Counted from the first letter of the stretch, positions 10,471-25,840 are shown. The stretch is DNA of 64,000 bases from Paragonimus skrjabini miyazakii (GCA_014338405.1 JTDE01000256.1:91850-155849), one strand, 5' to 3'. The notes: generated from the sequence alone by a model not told the origin. Translations and numbers: made by a program.

Positions 10471-13400
10471 TAAACATTTACTAATTTTATGGCGAAAAAC
10501 TGCTGTAAGCAAACTGGTTATTAAAGAAGTGGTTTCATTTTATAGTAATGATAGTAGGAGCAATACGTTTGAAAATCAACTATATGCTTTAACCGAAGAA
10601 CAAAGGAGACGCAAAAAAGTGCAAGACGCGACAAAGTAGCGTTTACTTTAATGGATACTCGTGTGTTGAGAGGAGAGGAGATAGTTCGTCTTGTGAATCG
10701 TTGGTGCTTGCTTTACAGACACGTAAACAACGAAGCAATGTAGTTGCTTAAACAATTTGTATTGGACATCCTGTAAGCGGGAACTATTTGCAATGTATGA
10801 TCTATCTATACTGAAAGGTACCGCTCATCTCTGCGGTATGGGTTGCATTAGCTAATTGATTTACAGGTCTGTTCACATGCGTGTGAGGATCAGTGCTGCA
10901 GTTTTCTTGGAATCTCTCTTAACCCTAACCCACAGGTCATCAGACGTGTTTAGAGGTCAGACTACTTCATCCACACGTTTTTTAACTCGACTTTGACACC
11001 ATCCTTCAATTTCATCTCATTCCGTTTTTCGCTGAATTTATAAACCTTCCAACGCAGTTTGTCTTCTGACTTGAATAAAAGCAGGAACTCGCAAACACTA
11101 ATCAATCTCCTTCTCTAAATAAATCTACGAACTTACCATCCGAGTGCGTGATATTCTGGTTGATACCAAAAAGTGAGTTCCAAATTCCAGACGGTATGAC
11201 ACAGGAAACTGCTGACTGATCAATATCTGTGACCGAAATATGAACCTAAACATAGATTCCTTTTTCGAAAGTAAATTAATATTTTCCTCCCCAATCAGAC
11301 TCACGAACGAAGGATATCAGAATGATTATCTTATCTCTCAGCTAAATGTATAGGCGACGTGTGCGCTACAGTTAACTATTCGAATGTGGTGATTAACCCA
11401 ACAATGATATGAGGTTATTGGATTGATAACCAGTAGGATATTCATGCCCTAGCTCTGGCCTTTAGACAGCAGTCCTCAATGTCATCACTTTTGACGAAAA
11501 CTGACTAATTGTCTGCCTTTGGTTAAGATGCATAGTCAATTGCCCACATCAGATGAAACCAGTGATTAGGTAACCAAAATCGAAAGTTGCAAAGTATTTA
11601 TAGTGACAAACAAACAACTGCACTCATAAAAAGTATGCCAGTACAGAGTTAGAGAAACAGAGTCCTCCCTGAAAGGATAACGTTTTCAGAGTTTCACTAG
11701 GAATTTATGACAATAAAGGGACCACCCTGCCGATATTACTACGGACCACCTGTATAGACTTGGTTTGGTTATGTTTTTCATCTTGGATTGGTTTATGATG
11801 CTTATGGCCGCAGGTTTGCTGCATGAAACCATCAATCAAGTCTACACAAGACAGGTGATCTGATTTGGATTGTCCCATGCCATCGGCGAATACTAGCTAA
11901 CCGTGTTCAATAGACTGTTGTTCACTTGAGCGATCTGTGCAGTAAAAATAATTGCTGAAGCGAGGCAGTGCAAGACAACGGTCTTATCCCGTTGTTTGTT
12001 TTCACACATAGTTATAAATATTTCGTATATGGGATTTTACTCGCTTTCCTACCAAACTTAATTAATTAGGTAGTTCTTTATTTATGTGTGTTGTTTATCA
12101 CGTGCTTGTTCGACAATCAACAAACAGTGCCGAGTTTTGATATATGATGTTATCTGTAATATAAAAGTATACGATCTTTAGCTTTAAGTGTATGTCCACT
12201 TTGTAATCATTTAGAAAAATGAGAATATACTTGGTTGCTGGAATTGATCAACGTTCCAGTGGTAGGCGTGCCTGGTACCAGCTTGTTCCCTTCTCATCAC
12301 ATCATTCTACATGAACCGATCAGTCTTGTTACGCAATTTGGTATCCCATTTTAACCTGGTTCAGAACTCACATTGACTTGCGCAGAAAGTTTCCCACGAA
12401 GCTGCATTCCCTCCCCTTATCTATGGAAAAGACAGGCTAGACACAATGTGCCCCGAAAGCACAAGCAACGGCTTCATACATAACTCACCACTTCGAAAGT
12501 CCGGTATTCTGATGGGGTACAGAATGACCGCAGGTGCGGGTTGTGTCATGAATAGCATATCGTTCAATCTGCAGCAATGATATTCCGCATCATGCAAAAT
12601 CGTGGTTGAATTCCTTATCAGGTTCCACATCTGTCGAATAACGCTGTTACATGATAGATCGCACCGAGCATTCTGTTCCATGAACTATCTGATCTCCGGT
12701 ACCCAGATCGATAACTTGTAAATGCCAGACACGTTTCAACTTATTAGATGGTCAGGCTGAGTCTTCGACTGTCAGACGCTACAGATGCGGGTTCGTGAGA
12801 CAGGAAGAATGTGAACCCCGCAATGGAAGGTCCCATTTGTAAAATGTTTCGTTATTTTTCATTAGTCGTGGAGAGTTATCATCATAGTCCTTTTCGTGCC
12901 GTTTGTCCACCTAGTAACTTAGGCATGCGGTTATTCCATTTCGAACCGTAATCACTGTCTGGGCTTGGCACACATTTAGCCACAAATGATAATAAGCTGC
13001 TCGCTGTCACCGGTGGACACCCGCCTACAACCACGGAGAATTAATCGAGGGTGAATGATTTATGCAGTTCACATTCACACGTTACCTGCCTTTAACAGAC
13101 GTGCACGTTTTATGTAAGCCAGAATCACTCGACTCAGTTTAACCTAAATCTTGGATGCGACATATCCATATGGGCAAGATAGCAACCAAATCACCACTGT
13201 GGTCACTGTTCCGTAGTCTATCAAACTTCGCTATACATCTTCATCGCTCAGACCCAGGTGATATTTTTCGGATCATAAAATTGACCGTTTAGATGCGAGA
13301 TCGAGTCACTGTTAGCGGGTGGAAACTGTTTTGTAATAGGTCCGCCCAAGAATTCTTAGCGTTCTTCTTAAGTTCGTCTCTGTGCTTGTTGGGGGGAGTG

Positions 13401-14552
13401 AACGGGACCTCTTGCTACGACACGTGTCTTGCCAGCATACGCACAGTTGTGGGCTTGGAAGGATTGTGTTACAAAGACACACTGATATAGTCACAGGGAG
13501 TATTTGGTGTTGGTGCGACAGCTACAGAGCTGGGTCAGGAGTTATCGGTAGTCATCGTGTTTGGGATGTAACTGGTTGATATGATACCCGATACGCTGGC
13601 CAGTGTCTGTAAGATGAATTTGTACCGACGCCGCTACGTGGGTTTGGGGTAACTAATATCCAGTGGTGTGTGTTGAATTCATTTGTGTACATCTGCTGAA
13701 ATAGAACGGAGATGGAGCCATGCGAAGTTAAGTATATGTTGGGGGTACTCTCCATATAAAATAGTGTACTTTGTACTGCGTATGAACGGTAACCGTGGTA
13801 ATAAATATATCGATCGGTTTGGTGGCAGTACAACCGATTCTGCAATATCGTGTGATTAACTCATGCAGAACATGTGACAACTCAATTTGCTATCGGTAAA
13901 GCACCGACACCGATGTTTTACTAAATTAGTCACTCAATTAATTCGGATAATAGTAGTTGTGGTTCTTCTATGGAAATAGAATTTAACTCAGTCGTCAACA
14001 TCCAAAAAGAGGCAAGTTGCTACAATTCACTACTAGGAAACAGTAGATGACAGTAAAGTAATCAGTCCATACTGACTGATCAACGTTGTTCCGTTTCCAC
14101 ATTGAATACGTACGCATGTGATCGGCAGCAACGGCGAATGGCGTTCTGAGAAAGCTTGATAGGTACGTCAATAACGTGAACCTCACCACCATTTCCCAAA
14201 CAAGGAACTCCCAACGGAAGCTACCTATCAAGGACCATTTGAGAAACGAATAGTTTTTAGTAAATTGTGTTTTAAAACTTAAGGTCATGGTAATGAATCT
14301 AACTATATATGTGTAGTGGCAAGTGTTTTGTATGGTACCTCTTGGGTAGTTGTTACCATAAGTGTACCCTGGTTTCTTCGTGCCTGAAAGTGTGCGGTTT
14401 CAGCATGCTGTATGCTGAACTACTGCCAGCCCCTTTTGCTGGCTAGTGTGACTGAAAGTTAGAACATACTGATCGTAATACTCGGGACAAGGACGTTCTT
14501 CGTGACTAACGATAATCTTGAATCGCTCAAACCATGCCACAACGCACCGTCA

Positions 14553-14597
<45 letters not shown>

Positions 14598-17500
14598 TTC
14601 ACACCATTCACAAACTCCACTGGATAAATACGAACTAGTAATCACACAATATACTGGAGAAAATTTACCTCACACTATTGACCTCACACAAGTCGTCTAG
14701 CTACACTTAGATGCATTCCAAACATAGATACGAAATCGCCGCACAAGTGTATGTGCGCGCGTGTATATTGCTGATTGGATGAAGCTAGTCCGTTTTCTTT
14801 CTGAATGACTCCGCTCCCAACTGACTGAATGTTGTCGTTGTCGTCTGTCGTTGTTGTATACAGCCGAACTAGAACGATCGCGCTTGTGTGTAGCATCTGT
14901 TAGGCTCAACCTCAAGAGAGTCATTAAACGCACATAAAAATGCGTTGCATTCCGCAGAGCTCAGTCACATGAGGCAAAAGGTTTGTTCATTTCCCAAACC
15001 GTCACTTTCGCTCGACTTTCTCGCGGTTTTCTCATGTCCCCACTGTCGCTTTCGTACGCGCGTGCCACACGCTCTTTCTCTCTGTCTCTCGATTTTACCA
15101 TTCACTGAATGAACGGAAAATTTGTCGCGATGCTAGTTCCCGCTGGTCTATGCGACATCAACAGATGTACTGGCAAATTGTGAGACAGCCGATGCCAGAA
15201 AATAGTCGTTTTCCGATGGTTGGGTTGGTCGCGCTAGTATAGGTCTGCTTAGTTCTGGTTACAGAAGTTAGTAGGGGAATTGACCGACAGACGTGTGGGT
15301 CACGATAGCAATAACGCCTGTGTCGAATACATCGCCCGCTACACCAGATTCAACCCTTAACAAATAATGGTTTATTGTGATTGCTGTAAACTCTAACCAA
15401 CTTATCTGTGGGTTGTGCAGTTTGACCTGATGATGAAAAAACCCACAACATTGGGATAAAAGACACTTGATATACACCAACTTGTTAGTAAAGCTGTAAA
15501 CTGAACGATTGATCAATCATCAAAACAAGACCTACAAATGTTTCTCTATCCACTTTAAACGTGAGGGGACGTGGTCCATTTAAATATTGCCCTCACCCAA
15601 CTTTAGCTCTCGCACTCACAAACACTTCAACCGACCCATTTCAAAAAAAGATCATTTGACTAGTTTCATTCATCTCAGGGCTCAGCAATAGTGCTTATGT
15701 CTGTCATCCTCGGGATATGAAATCCGACCACATTAGGTTTGACCACTACGACGATGACTGTACAGTGAGCGAATTATCGTACCTAAAATCTCAGTCGCAT
15801 TCAATCGTGGATGATACTCAGATTGCCGGGTCACTTCATGCGTCATGAAACGACTGATACGTGTTTGCAGCTCACCCGTCCAGTTGCCCTTTGCAAATTC
15901 CATATACCGGTAAGCTTAGTACGTCAATCTACGGGGTAGAGGTCTGCTCGTCCAATACATAGAAATAACGTGCACAAACTGGACTGTGAGCGATGTAAGA
16001 GAAACGTTGCGTATGATAGATAAACTACTGGTTACTAATAACGGACAGCATAAAGCAAGTACAGATGAATGAGCGGTACTTTCACTAAGCATAAGTCACA
16101 CATTGGTCAAAGCTGTTGATAAATTTTTCAGTCAAATGAAAGCTTCAGTCCATCTTCATCGTAAGAAACACCAGCAATGAAGTTCACTGTTGTCAGATCC
16201 CATCGGTGACGCATTATCACTCGCAACTGAAAGGTTGATTCCAGTTCACCTGATTGCGGCAATTATTGCATGATTAATATCGTAATGATTACCAGCGAAC
16301 TGTGACTTCTGGTCGTTCAATCACAACAGCTACTGGGAAATGTGTCGTGTGCCTGATCGTCTCAAAGGGGAACAGCAAAAGTGGGAGATGTCAGATGGGG
16401 ACTTGTGCTCTGGCCAATCTGGCACTAACTTTGTCGCACAGTCGGATTTGGTCAGTTGCCGAGTAAGTTAAAGTTGTGAATCGGAGCCTAAGGTTTGTCG
16501 GACGAAATCTCAACCCTACTACCCCTATCGCGTGAGTCTAAACTAGGGTGGAACGGATTGAGTGCTTCTCTTATTTCTGTAAGGTGATTACGATTTACTA
16601 GTCATAACAAAAAAGGACACTAGCAACTACCGAGTTAATGCGAGCGAGGGACTGTCGTACAATAAGTCATCAACATTTGTGAGGGTATTTTAGGTAGACA
16701 CAATAGTAACCACGCAAGCTGTACTTGTGTATGCAAGAAATCTGCATATTGTTTGTTTTTAATGGGTAACTTTTGAATTGTTGCATTCCACTGAAAATCC
16801 GTCATTGATGGAATATACTGGTAGATAGATCGAACAAAACTTGATGAGCGATAACTGGCAGTGTGTGATGTACTTTATTAGTTGCATGTATAAAAAATGT
16901 GAACAGACTCCAAGTACAAATGTGCCCGATACCCGTATGCTCCGAAAATGAGCAATTTGAGATTAAATTTCTACTTCAGGCAAGAACAAACGTTAACAAA
17001 CGCTTACCTTGTGTCTAGTAACTGAATCACTTGAGTGGTTCTTCCTGGATGGTATATCTGACGATGAAACTGCACAGCTATCCCAACTCTAAATGAAAGC
17101 TTCCGTATGATCCGGGTGATGACTATCATTTTTCGCGACGAACAAATACAGTTCAGTAGAAAAAATTAGATCAACTTTTGTCTGCACAGGTTTCTTGTCC
17201 AACGCATTACATGTAAAATTATGAAACCAGTTGGAACAACATTTCGGGGCTGCTCCAGATTGATATGTTATTTTCAGGATGAAGTTGTGATAAGATGTTA
17301 ATGAACTGATTGTACGCCAGGTTGTTTGACAACCTAGTGTTTGTCCGCTTCCTGATGACACTACAGTCACCAGACCGCTTTCCTGAAGGTTAGAGCGTGA
17401 ATACGCTGTCGTATGACTAGCAATTCATTAGGTATCTGCTCAATCCATGCAATACTACGAAACAGTAAGGGGAGCGATCTGAAAAAAGTAAAGATCTTAA

Positions 17501-20464
17501 CGTCACCACAGACAGTTAGATCGGCAAAAGCATTCCATGAAGCTGGACGCGTAGGAATGATTCCACCTGTTACTCATAACACCAGATATAATAGTACAAA
17601 CGAACCGAATAGGATAACCAACAATATTATCAAGACAACATACATGGTGAACACCACGATTAACTTCTAGTGTAATAAGACATGTTTCAGAACACAGTTG
17701 GCGCAACCACTATGCCCTTACATGAGCTGTACATTGGACGTCAAACGAAACTTTATGATTGACGTATGAGAACCACTCGAAGAAATCAACAACAGATCGA
17801 AAAATCACCTCAGTTGAATCCAACCTGTTCCCATTTTTGAGATCTGTATTGTATTTTTTGCAATCCTCATGACGCTAACGTTAGCGTGCTTGTGCTAGTG
17901 GCCGACTGTCACATTTAATAGGGTCAAAGGAACGGTTACTATTTTGAAATCAATTGCTAATTTTCTACCGTTTATTTGTAAGTTTCATTGTCTTAAAACA
18001 GAACTGACATAGTACAAAACAGAAAGAGTACATATTGTTTGCGAGCATCTAGTCCTCTGTTTAAAGTAACAAAAGAACTTAGGGTGATAGAATCGAAAAA
18101 ATCGGAAAATTCATGGGAGTGTGGTAAGTGGTAAAGCGAAATAAAGTTAGAATGTCGGGTGAGAAGCATAACTTGAATACAGTCACATAAACATCAAACA
18201 AACGCAGTTCTTCACACCATCGATGTTACCACTGGTGATATAGGACATGCATCACTGCAGATCTGCTTACATCTCAAACCGGAAGAAGTTTAGACTGTCA
18301 CATGGCATGGAGACTGGGAACAACCCCGCGAATGTCCAAGCAAAGTACTCGCCTCAAGTCATTCTGATGAGACTGCATGACTGTTTTAGGCAGAGTGATC
18401 CAGATTAGACATATATTGATATTTTTTTTAAAGTTGCGTATTTTAGGCGACTAACCTCGTGTTGCAGTTTCAATGAGTAACCTTACTGGTCGAACTAAGC
18501 AAATGAATTTGTCACGGAAGATGCTGAATAGTCAACTCTAAGTGGAAGAGTGCCAATGGATTATAGATCAGACTCTTTGTGGTTAGCAACTTGAGTTTTA
18601 TGTCGACGTTACTCCCTTAGAGGAGTATTTATGAAACAGACCGAAACGTTCTGAAGTGATTGATCTTGGCTCTTAATCTTGGACTGCACCACCTAGATTT
18701 TGAGTAAATAAAACGTAATCTTCATACGACGAATAACGAATAGGCATCTTAAATTTGAAGGAATCAAAGGAGGCATGTACCTTGTGTTCAGTCGATGCAT
18801 ACTGGCAAAATCATTTTGAAACTTCTCCGTTTCACTAATATTGTTCGCTGATCATCGCATTTTAGTATCACCACTGCATACTTGTACCGTAGTACAGCAT
18901 TTTATGTTGCTTTACAAACTACCTTCTTAGGTAGTTTAACTTGTGTTCAAATAGACATCTCTTGGGTCAAAGTGGCTACGTGAATCGGTGCAGTTTATCC
19001 CATCAATTTGTACTTAGATGAATGTCCCCAAGCTTTAGACTCGGATATTCTAATCTGGCAGGACTTCGTCCATAGCATCCGTCCGCGTAAGAATTTAAGA
19101 CGAATTCGCTCAACAATCCAACAGAAGAATTAAACCTCTCATGGTCGCTGACACATGGAAGCTAGAATAGTTGAGACCGTGTCTTTGGAATAGAGCTGAC
19201 CTACTGTGTTAAGTGACACGGAACTCTGGTGTTGACACATTGCATAAATAATGTTCCTATTTGTAGTTTAATTTAAGTGCATTGGTTCCGGACTGCAAAT
19301 GCAAGTTGTCCGAAATAGACTATACTGATAAACGGAGTGATAAGGGACACGTATGAGTGTAATTTACAATTCCTAATAGTTGTATTCTTTGTAAAACAAA
19401 TACATACACTTGTTGTACAGTGGGACACATAACTCAACTGAGCACTAGGTTCCGGTCGAAAATTGTGTTCGGTTAGCTGATTAGTTTCAACCCATCCTTT
19501 TAGCGTCGACATCACATCTTTGAGACCCTGTCTTCTGTGGTATGTGACTGTTTCATTCATGCATCGCCACGATAGTTGTAGCAATATAACGTGATGAATT
19601 TTTTATCAGTTGTTCAAGCTTTGGACATTTGAGAAAACTACAAAACCTAGTTCACGTTTTATAGAAACTGTCCTGAATACTATATTATTTAGAATGCACT
19701 CTCCTGTTGAGTGAGTTCGACTTACCTTACTGTATGCAACACGTATCGGACAATAAGCATTTTAATTTTTCGGTCACTCCAAGCGTATTCTTGGGTTTTA
19801 ATCGTATATACTAGTTCTGAACGGCTTACTATTATCCTACTCATTCTAAACTTGGAGAACAAAACACGGAAGGCCTCGTGTGATGTCTCTTTTTGAGTGT
19901 TATCCGGCTGTTTAAAAATGTTTGTTTTCGTCCGGTTTCATGTTAAGCACTTATGGTGTTACATCTACTTCAGTGACTAAAAGACTTTTCCGATCAAAGT
20001 AAACATTATCGCTCCCACACTGAGCGTAAATTATGTGAATACTAAGCTCGGACTGGCGACAATCTAACACGAAATTTAATATGATTCATTATAAAGCTAC
20101 ACATAAGTTGAAAGATCAACGAGTTAGTTGAAGATACCTTAATTATATCAGTTTATAATCAGCATGCCTAAAATCACTCAGAATCCATTCTAAGTCATTT
20201 TATTCAAACATCTGAAGCAGCCTCTTGCCATTCCGATCTTATCTCAATTCTCCCCTCATGTCCTCTTATTGGAGAAACACTAATCTATCATCATAAGCTA
20301 ATTTACATTTTTTTATACCAGAAAGTTAAGTTGGGTTTCCAATGTTGCTGTGTGTTATCAAAGAGGCTTAGTAAGGTTGTATCGCGATCAATATGTTCAC
20401 GTGATCTCTGGTGCATTACTGCAATGAAATTCTTAGTATCTCACTACAATACACTTCAGAGAGT
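10471..20464. other. Non-coding stretch
   Basis: I see no supported gene. It contains the TA microsatellite (14554-14594), a 16-base perfect palindrome at 17872-17887 and a possible ribozyme relic near 15418-15470. Confidence 0.5.
14554..14594. repeat. TA dinucleotide microsatellite
   Basis: About 20 uninterrupted TA units. Confidence 0.97.
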
Positions 20465-20985
20465 TGATATACAACACTACAAGTACTAACAAACTGTCTT
20501 GGTTAGTAGAAGCTCAACAGACAAGCTACAGCACTTAGCAACAAATGAACGGATCATCCAAATGGCTTCAATTGTTCAAAAACTTATGGTACAGTCGGTT
20601 CCCTGGTTTAAAGGTTGATTGTATCTGTGTTTGCTGTAAACATAAAGCTGCCTAATGTATGAGTAGAATTATTTCACTAACGGCTAACGGTAGCGTGTTA
20701 CGATTATTTAACAATATCTTGACAGATTTGACCGAATCATGTAGGTGATCGGTTGCTTCTAGAATGTTTGGTCGATTTCTTTGAGTTTACTAAGACCAGC
20801 ATACCGTTTTCTGAAATTCCAATTATTAGTCACTTAGAGATACTCTCTATCGTACCTTAATGCAAACACTGATCAGCGCTAGTTTGACAGACGTAATGCA
20901 GTTGCAGCTGGAGTGGTATTTTACATGAGAGGTAGACTGATCAGTTGAGTGCACACCACTGTTGATGACAGCCAACCTCCATTGC
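20465..20985 (-). mobile_element. Decayed Penelope-like element 3' end (GIY-YIG part)
   Basis: On the minus strand, 20880-20985 translates to HSTDQSTSHVKYHSSCNC, which lines up with TTDQSVSHSVYQFSCSC of the PLE relic at 9142-9420. Further on, about 20640-20710, RNTLPLAVSEIILLIH and LCLQQ match the C-terminal RNPKLLVISAAMLIK and LCVQK segment. The tail (20465-20560) retains only a trace of the ribozyme region. Frames are broken. Confidence 0.65.
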
Positions 20986-23900
20986 TCTAGTCAACGAGCA
21001 ATTGAGTAGCCAGATGGGTGCGTTTCAACGTTCATATGTCTTTTATTCAAATTGTTGGTTAATTGGTCTAGGTTACAAAAATATATTCGTCTTATCCACA
21101 TTTCAGTTTACAATTCTTGTACTTTTTTTCTCAATGTGGGTAGCCATACTGTTTTCCGAGGAACCGTCGTCCTAGGAATTGTTTGTTCGCCGCCTAGTCT
21201 GGCTGGTTTTGAATTACCGATTGATCAGTGTGATATAAATGTTAACATATTGTAATGGATATACTCTCTGTCTGTATACTGACAAATTTTCCAGTAGATT
21301 TAAAATAACTGATCATACAGTCATCATGCATAGGGAGCGCATAAATAAACGCGTTGCCAATCTGATTAGAACAACCTTTATAAACCATAAAATCGAAATC
21401 CTGACAAGTATCAAAATGATGGTAACATGAGATAGTTTTAACTCTCTGATGTGACGAAAGTTTCAGTGTATAATTCCACTTGGTAGTATACATGTGTTCA
21501 ATCAATATCTGTCTTTGACACTTCATAATCAAGTGGCCAAAAGAATGTACCGGTTCGATTTATGACCGAACATTTCTACTTCACCGATATATAGGGGAGT
21601 AGTTGAAGGAACTTTCTGAAGGTGTATGACATGTGTAATATGCCATTTTACAAAAACAACATATAAGACAACGGGTGTTGTCGTGACACCCTCATCAATC
21701 AACATCGGATTCGTTATCGTTCCGTTCTGGTCTCCCACTAATACGCAGGTCCAATGCAGACAAAGTGACTGCAAAGCATAAATCAAGCGAAATGACACCT
21801 GTTCATCAACTGTCGTAGGTCAACCCATTAAAGGTCGAAGCGCAGTTACATGCATTCTGGTCGCGCATGAAAGCGAGGGCCACAGTGGTGACAGTGTTAG
21901 TGGGGGTGGTGGTGTGTTTGCTTCAGTTCAGCCAGCTGTCATCATTGCTGGTTGATTGGCAAGCCTATTAAGGGTTTTCAAGTTGCGTCAGCACTTCGAT
22001 CCTTATGTCGCTCCAGTTGGCAGTTCCCATCGCCCCCAGTACCAGAGTCCACGTGGGAGCTGCGACTGCTGGACAAGATCCGCAAACCGTTGCCGGGTGA
22101 ACTAACCTAACCAACCAATGTACCGCTAACTCTCATGACATGGTTTGGTTACTGGGCGATCGACGATGGTCGTCTAGTTCTCTCTCAAGGATTCTTCAGG
22201 CAAGTTGTTTAAGCACAATTAGAATCCACGGATCGGTACCATTTTTTTGCTGCCAATGTAGTAGACGTAGTGTTAACTGTACACTGGTTTTATCAAACTA
22301 GATGAAAGTTTGACAGTTTTGTTGTATTACTATATTAATTGGATATCAGCATGCTGATGACGAGAATACTTAACGGAATACTTGAACATAGTTAAACTTC
22401 AACTCAGTCAGAACGCTTACACCGCGCTGGTAACTAACGGTTAATAAAATATCCACTGACGTCCCAATAATCTACACTGAAACGTTTCAATGGTGCGTAG
22501 TTTTCAAAACGTATTGTACAAACAAAACTTTCTTTTTTAGTTAGGAACCATATCAAGTCAACTAAGAAGTTCTTTCTTTATACTCATCAATTAGGTAGAA
22601 TTTCACATACTGCTCTCCTTACAGTAATAACAAACTCAAGAAGTGACTATACTTTTATAAAGTCAGAGTAACAAAAGATTTATCTTGTTATGGGCTCAGT
22701 TGTTCAATGAATGCTAGACAAGCAGGTTCAGGTTGTGAACAAACTGTGTCAGCTACAAGATAGAAGAAGTGTAGTGCTGTTGACTAATTAGTCATTAAGT
22801 CCAGATGCATAGACAAAACCATGTGCATTCAGTGTTGCATGCTAAACGGTGGAGTGACAATTCTGCCAATTATAGGTTCAATAGGTTTGAACAAACTCAG
22901 TGTTGTCGGATTGAATGTATATTTTATAACAACTGTTGAAACGGTAATGATAGTTGTGTTGCAACTACTTAACAAATGTCACGTGATGCGAATTTATGGG
23001 TTTGTTCCTGTAGTATGGCTGTTTCAAGCAGATCCAAAGCGTACGTGTATTTTCAACTGTCTGGTTTGTACCATAATTGATCAAGCTGAAATAGGCTGAA
23101 GTTCATGAGGCGTGTGATAAACAGTTACAGATTACGAACCGGTCTATTCTCGTGTGAGTTAATCGAGAAGAAATTTGCTTGAAAGTCGTCTGCACAAATA
23201 ACACATATTTTGGTGATGTTGATGCCTTTCATATGCACATTCCCTAAATTAATGTAATCTACGAAGGAAATACCAGATAAAAGCTCATAGTATCATGTTT
23301 TGGTTACATGAAAACAGTATATTTATTACCAGACCGTACCGATTAAAACTGCTGGTGTGGAGAGCTAATATAATACTCTGCAACCAACCCTTTACAATGG
23401 GTGTAGTCAACGGCTGAACACTGTGGTGGACCAACAACGTTTGCACTGTCTTTCGGAACTCTTATCTACCAAGCTGTTTGCCCAAATTGGTGCCAGTTTT
23501 GTAGAATTGAGCAAGATACTTTTGGCGGATTGGCCAATTTAGTCATGTTGCTCAAAACGAAGTCTGTCCGTTAGCCCACGATATTGGGTTGCTGATACAA
23601 CCCTGTTTTCTAAGCCGCTTTGTTGAATTCAAACTAGGACGGAAGCTGTCCCAGTAGTGCAGGTGTACGGCTTTGTGAATCAGCATTCACAAACACAAAA
23701 GATAGTTCTCTCTTTTGCTGTGCAGCAACTTTTCAGTAAACTTTTATGGGTGCGTTTGCCGCTTGTTAGAACAACATTAGTTTTCGACTTAAGGGGATAA
23801 ATTCGGTCACGTAAGTAACCAATTTTGTGTCAAACAGTCCAAAAGGACATTCGTTGCCAAAGCATTCTTACAAGTTGCAGTTTCAAAATGAAAATCATTT

Positions 23901-25840
23901 CATCCAAGTGCCTTTTTATTTCTAAGCGGTGCATGCTAATTAAACCGTTCAGATTTGTTTGAGACCATCAACTATGGGTCAAAAAGTACGACTTTGATTT
24001 TCAGCCGCAGAAGTGATCCCACATGCAGGAATGATCTTTTCGTGCCTCCCTTCTCAAGTCATTAGCGGATTGGCTATTCTTTTGGTAATAGGAATGAGTG
24101 TACTGTTATTAACTAAATTCATCTATTTGTTGTTAAATACAACGAATAAAAGACAGAACAGATGGTTAATAAAAGCCAAGGTATTTGTGTACAAAAAAGG
24201 GCTCGTATGACCTTCACGAGTTTGAAGTTTTGCGTTACACAAACATACAATGAAGGGGTTGGTTAAACTGATAATGTTCTCTATTGCCGAGAAAGGCTTC
24301 GCAGTCGACCAACCAGAGTGTATTACGCCGTCGGTAGTGTGACTCTCACTTAATCTTACAGATGCACAATGTTTCATTTGCTTAAGTCATTTTCAGTCAA
24401 CTAGTTTTTGTTTTGATTCAAGCGGTTGAATATTCTTCGTTTTTGTGTGTTACACGTATATGCAATAGATAGACTGGTTTCCATGGCAAAACCGGGTTTC
24501 GAAAGGGTTCATCCTGACCTCTTGTTTTTGTTCTATTCGCGTTTATTTTATTATGCCCTAGGAAGTCATTAGTAATGCTTCACGCTAATGACCAAAATAT
24601 GGCAATGGGTTCATGTATGCTGCAAAACGACAACTTCGATTAGTCAGTTGCAATGTACGGTTAATGTTTTCAGAGGCATAAACATTCACCGCCAAAGTTA
24701 TGTTGATTTGTTATTCATCAGTTTATTTATCACATGGTTTAGTTTACTTCGGTCCACTTTCATTTCTTTAAGCGCAACTGACTTCGGAACACCTGTGTCA
24801 AATAATTCATATCAATCACTAATTTATGCAACCGTAACGATAAACAACAAATGACATCGAATCTCCTAAGAAGAGAGCTGTGGAACATTTCACTCTGATA
24901 TATCGGTCACGGGAACCAAGTCAATTACGCAATATCACACAAAAAACAAGTTTCAGCTTTATTTTCCCCATCGAATTAGACATGATTGTTGTTGAGTATA
25001 TCAAGACACTGGTAACCAAGAAATTCATGGAGCTCTTGACGAATTTCTCCTAGAAGGTTAGTTGCTCTAGGTCAATTGTTAATGAACCACACTTACCACG
25101 GAGCAAGTGTAATATCGCACACATGGCTTACAACTCACTAGTAAATCTCTTCCTGGTGACCAGGATAAAAAATAGGGGTTCATTTTTTTAGGCAGTAACT
25201 TCGACTGCGCGAACTATTACATAGGCCCAGCTTCTCATTTAAGGTGTGACCATTCTAAAACATACTGTCTAACTCTGCGGTTAACGAAGTCTCGGTTGAG
25301 AGGTAAACTCCCAACGAATACGTCAGGATTTACTTTTTTTTGGCCAAACTCCCTAATACGCCCCACTAGTGCTATATGTCTATCTGCATGGTTATTCGTT
25401 TGTTCTGTCTCCTGTGTGTAAGTTTGTTATCTGCTCATTCATAGTTGAACACTGCACGCCCGTGTTTTCATTCTTGTTTAAGTTTCATTCTTTAAAGCCG
25501 TTTTCTTTACATCTATGAACGGTCCAGGAAAGTTTGCTTTCTTATCAGCACCAATGCAAAAGCTCGTGTATGTCTGTTCTTTTTAGTTTTGAAAAACCTA
25601 CAAACCTGTAGATTCACAGGATCAAAATGCTGTGAACTCTGGAAGCAGGCAACAATTCAGGTGAAATTTGAATAACGTACAATCATAAGTGAGAACCCGA
25701 ACAGAGGCCTCCAGCTTGGGTAAATCAATCGCACAGTCATAACGAAGCGACACCTTCAGTACTCAATGATCACTCAGCTCAATAGTTGCTTCCCCATGCA
25801 AATCTCACAGGCAGTGAATCAAAACAGAAATGCTGCGCCG

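Noticed and set aside
18365..18400. CTGATGAGACTG, a hammerhead-like start
   Set aside because: No GAAA at a usable distance and no pairing flanks.
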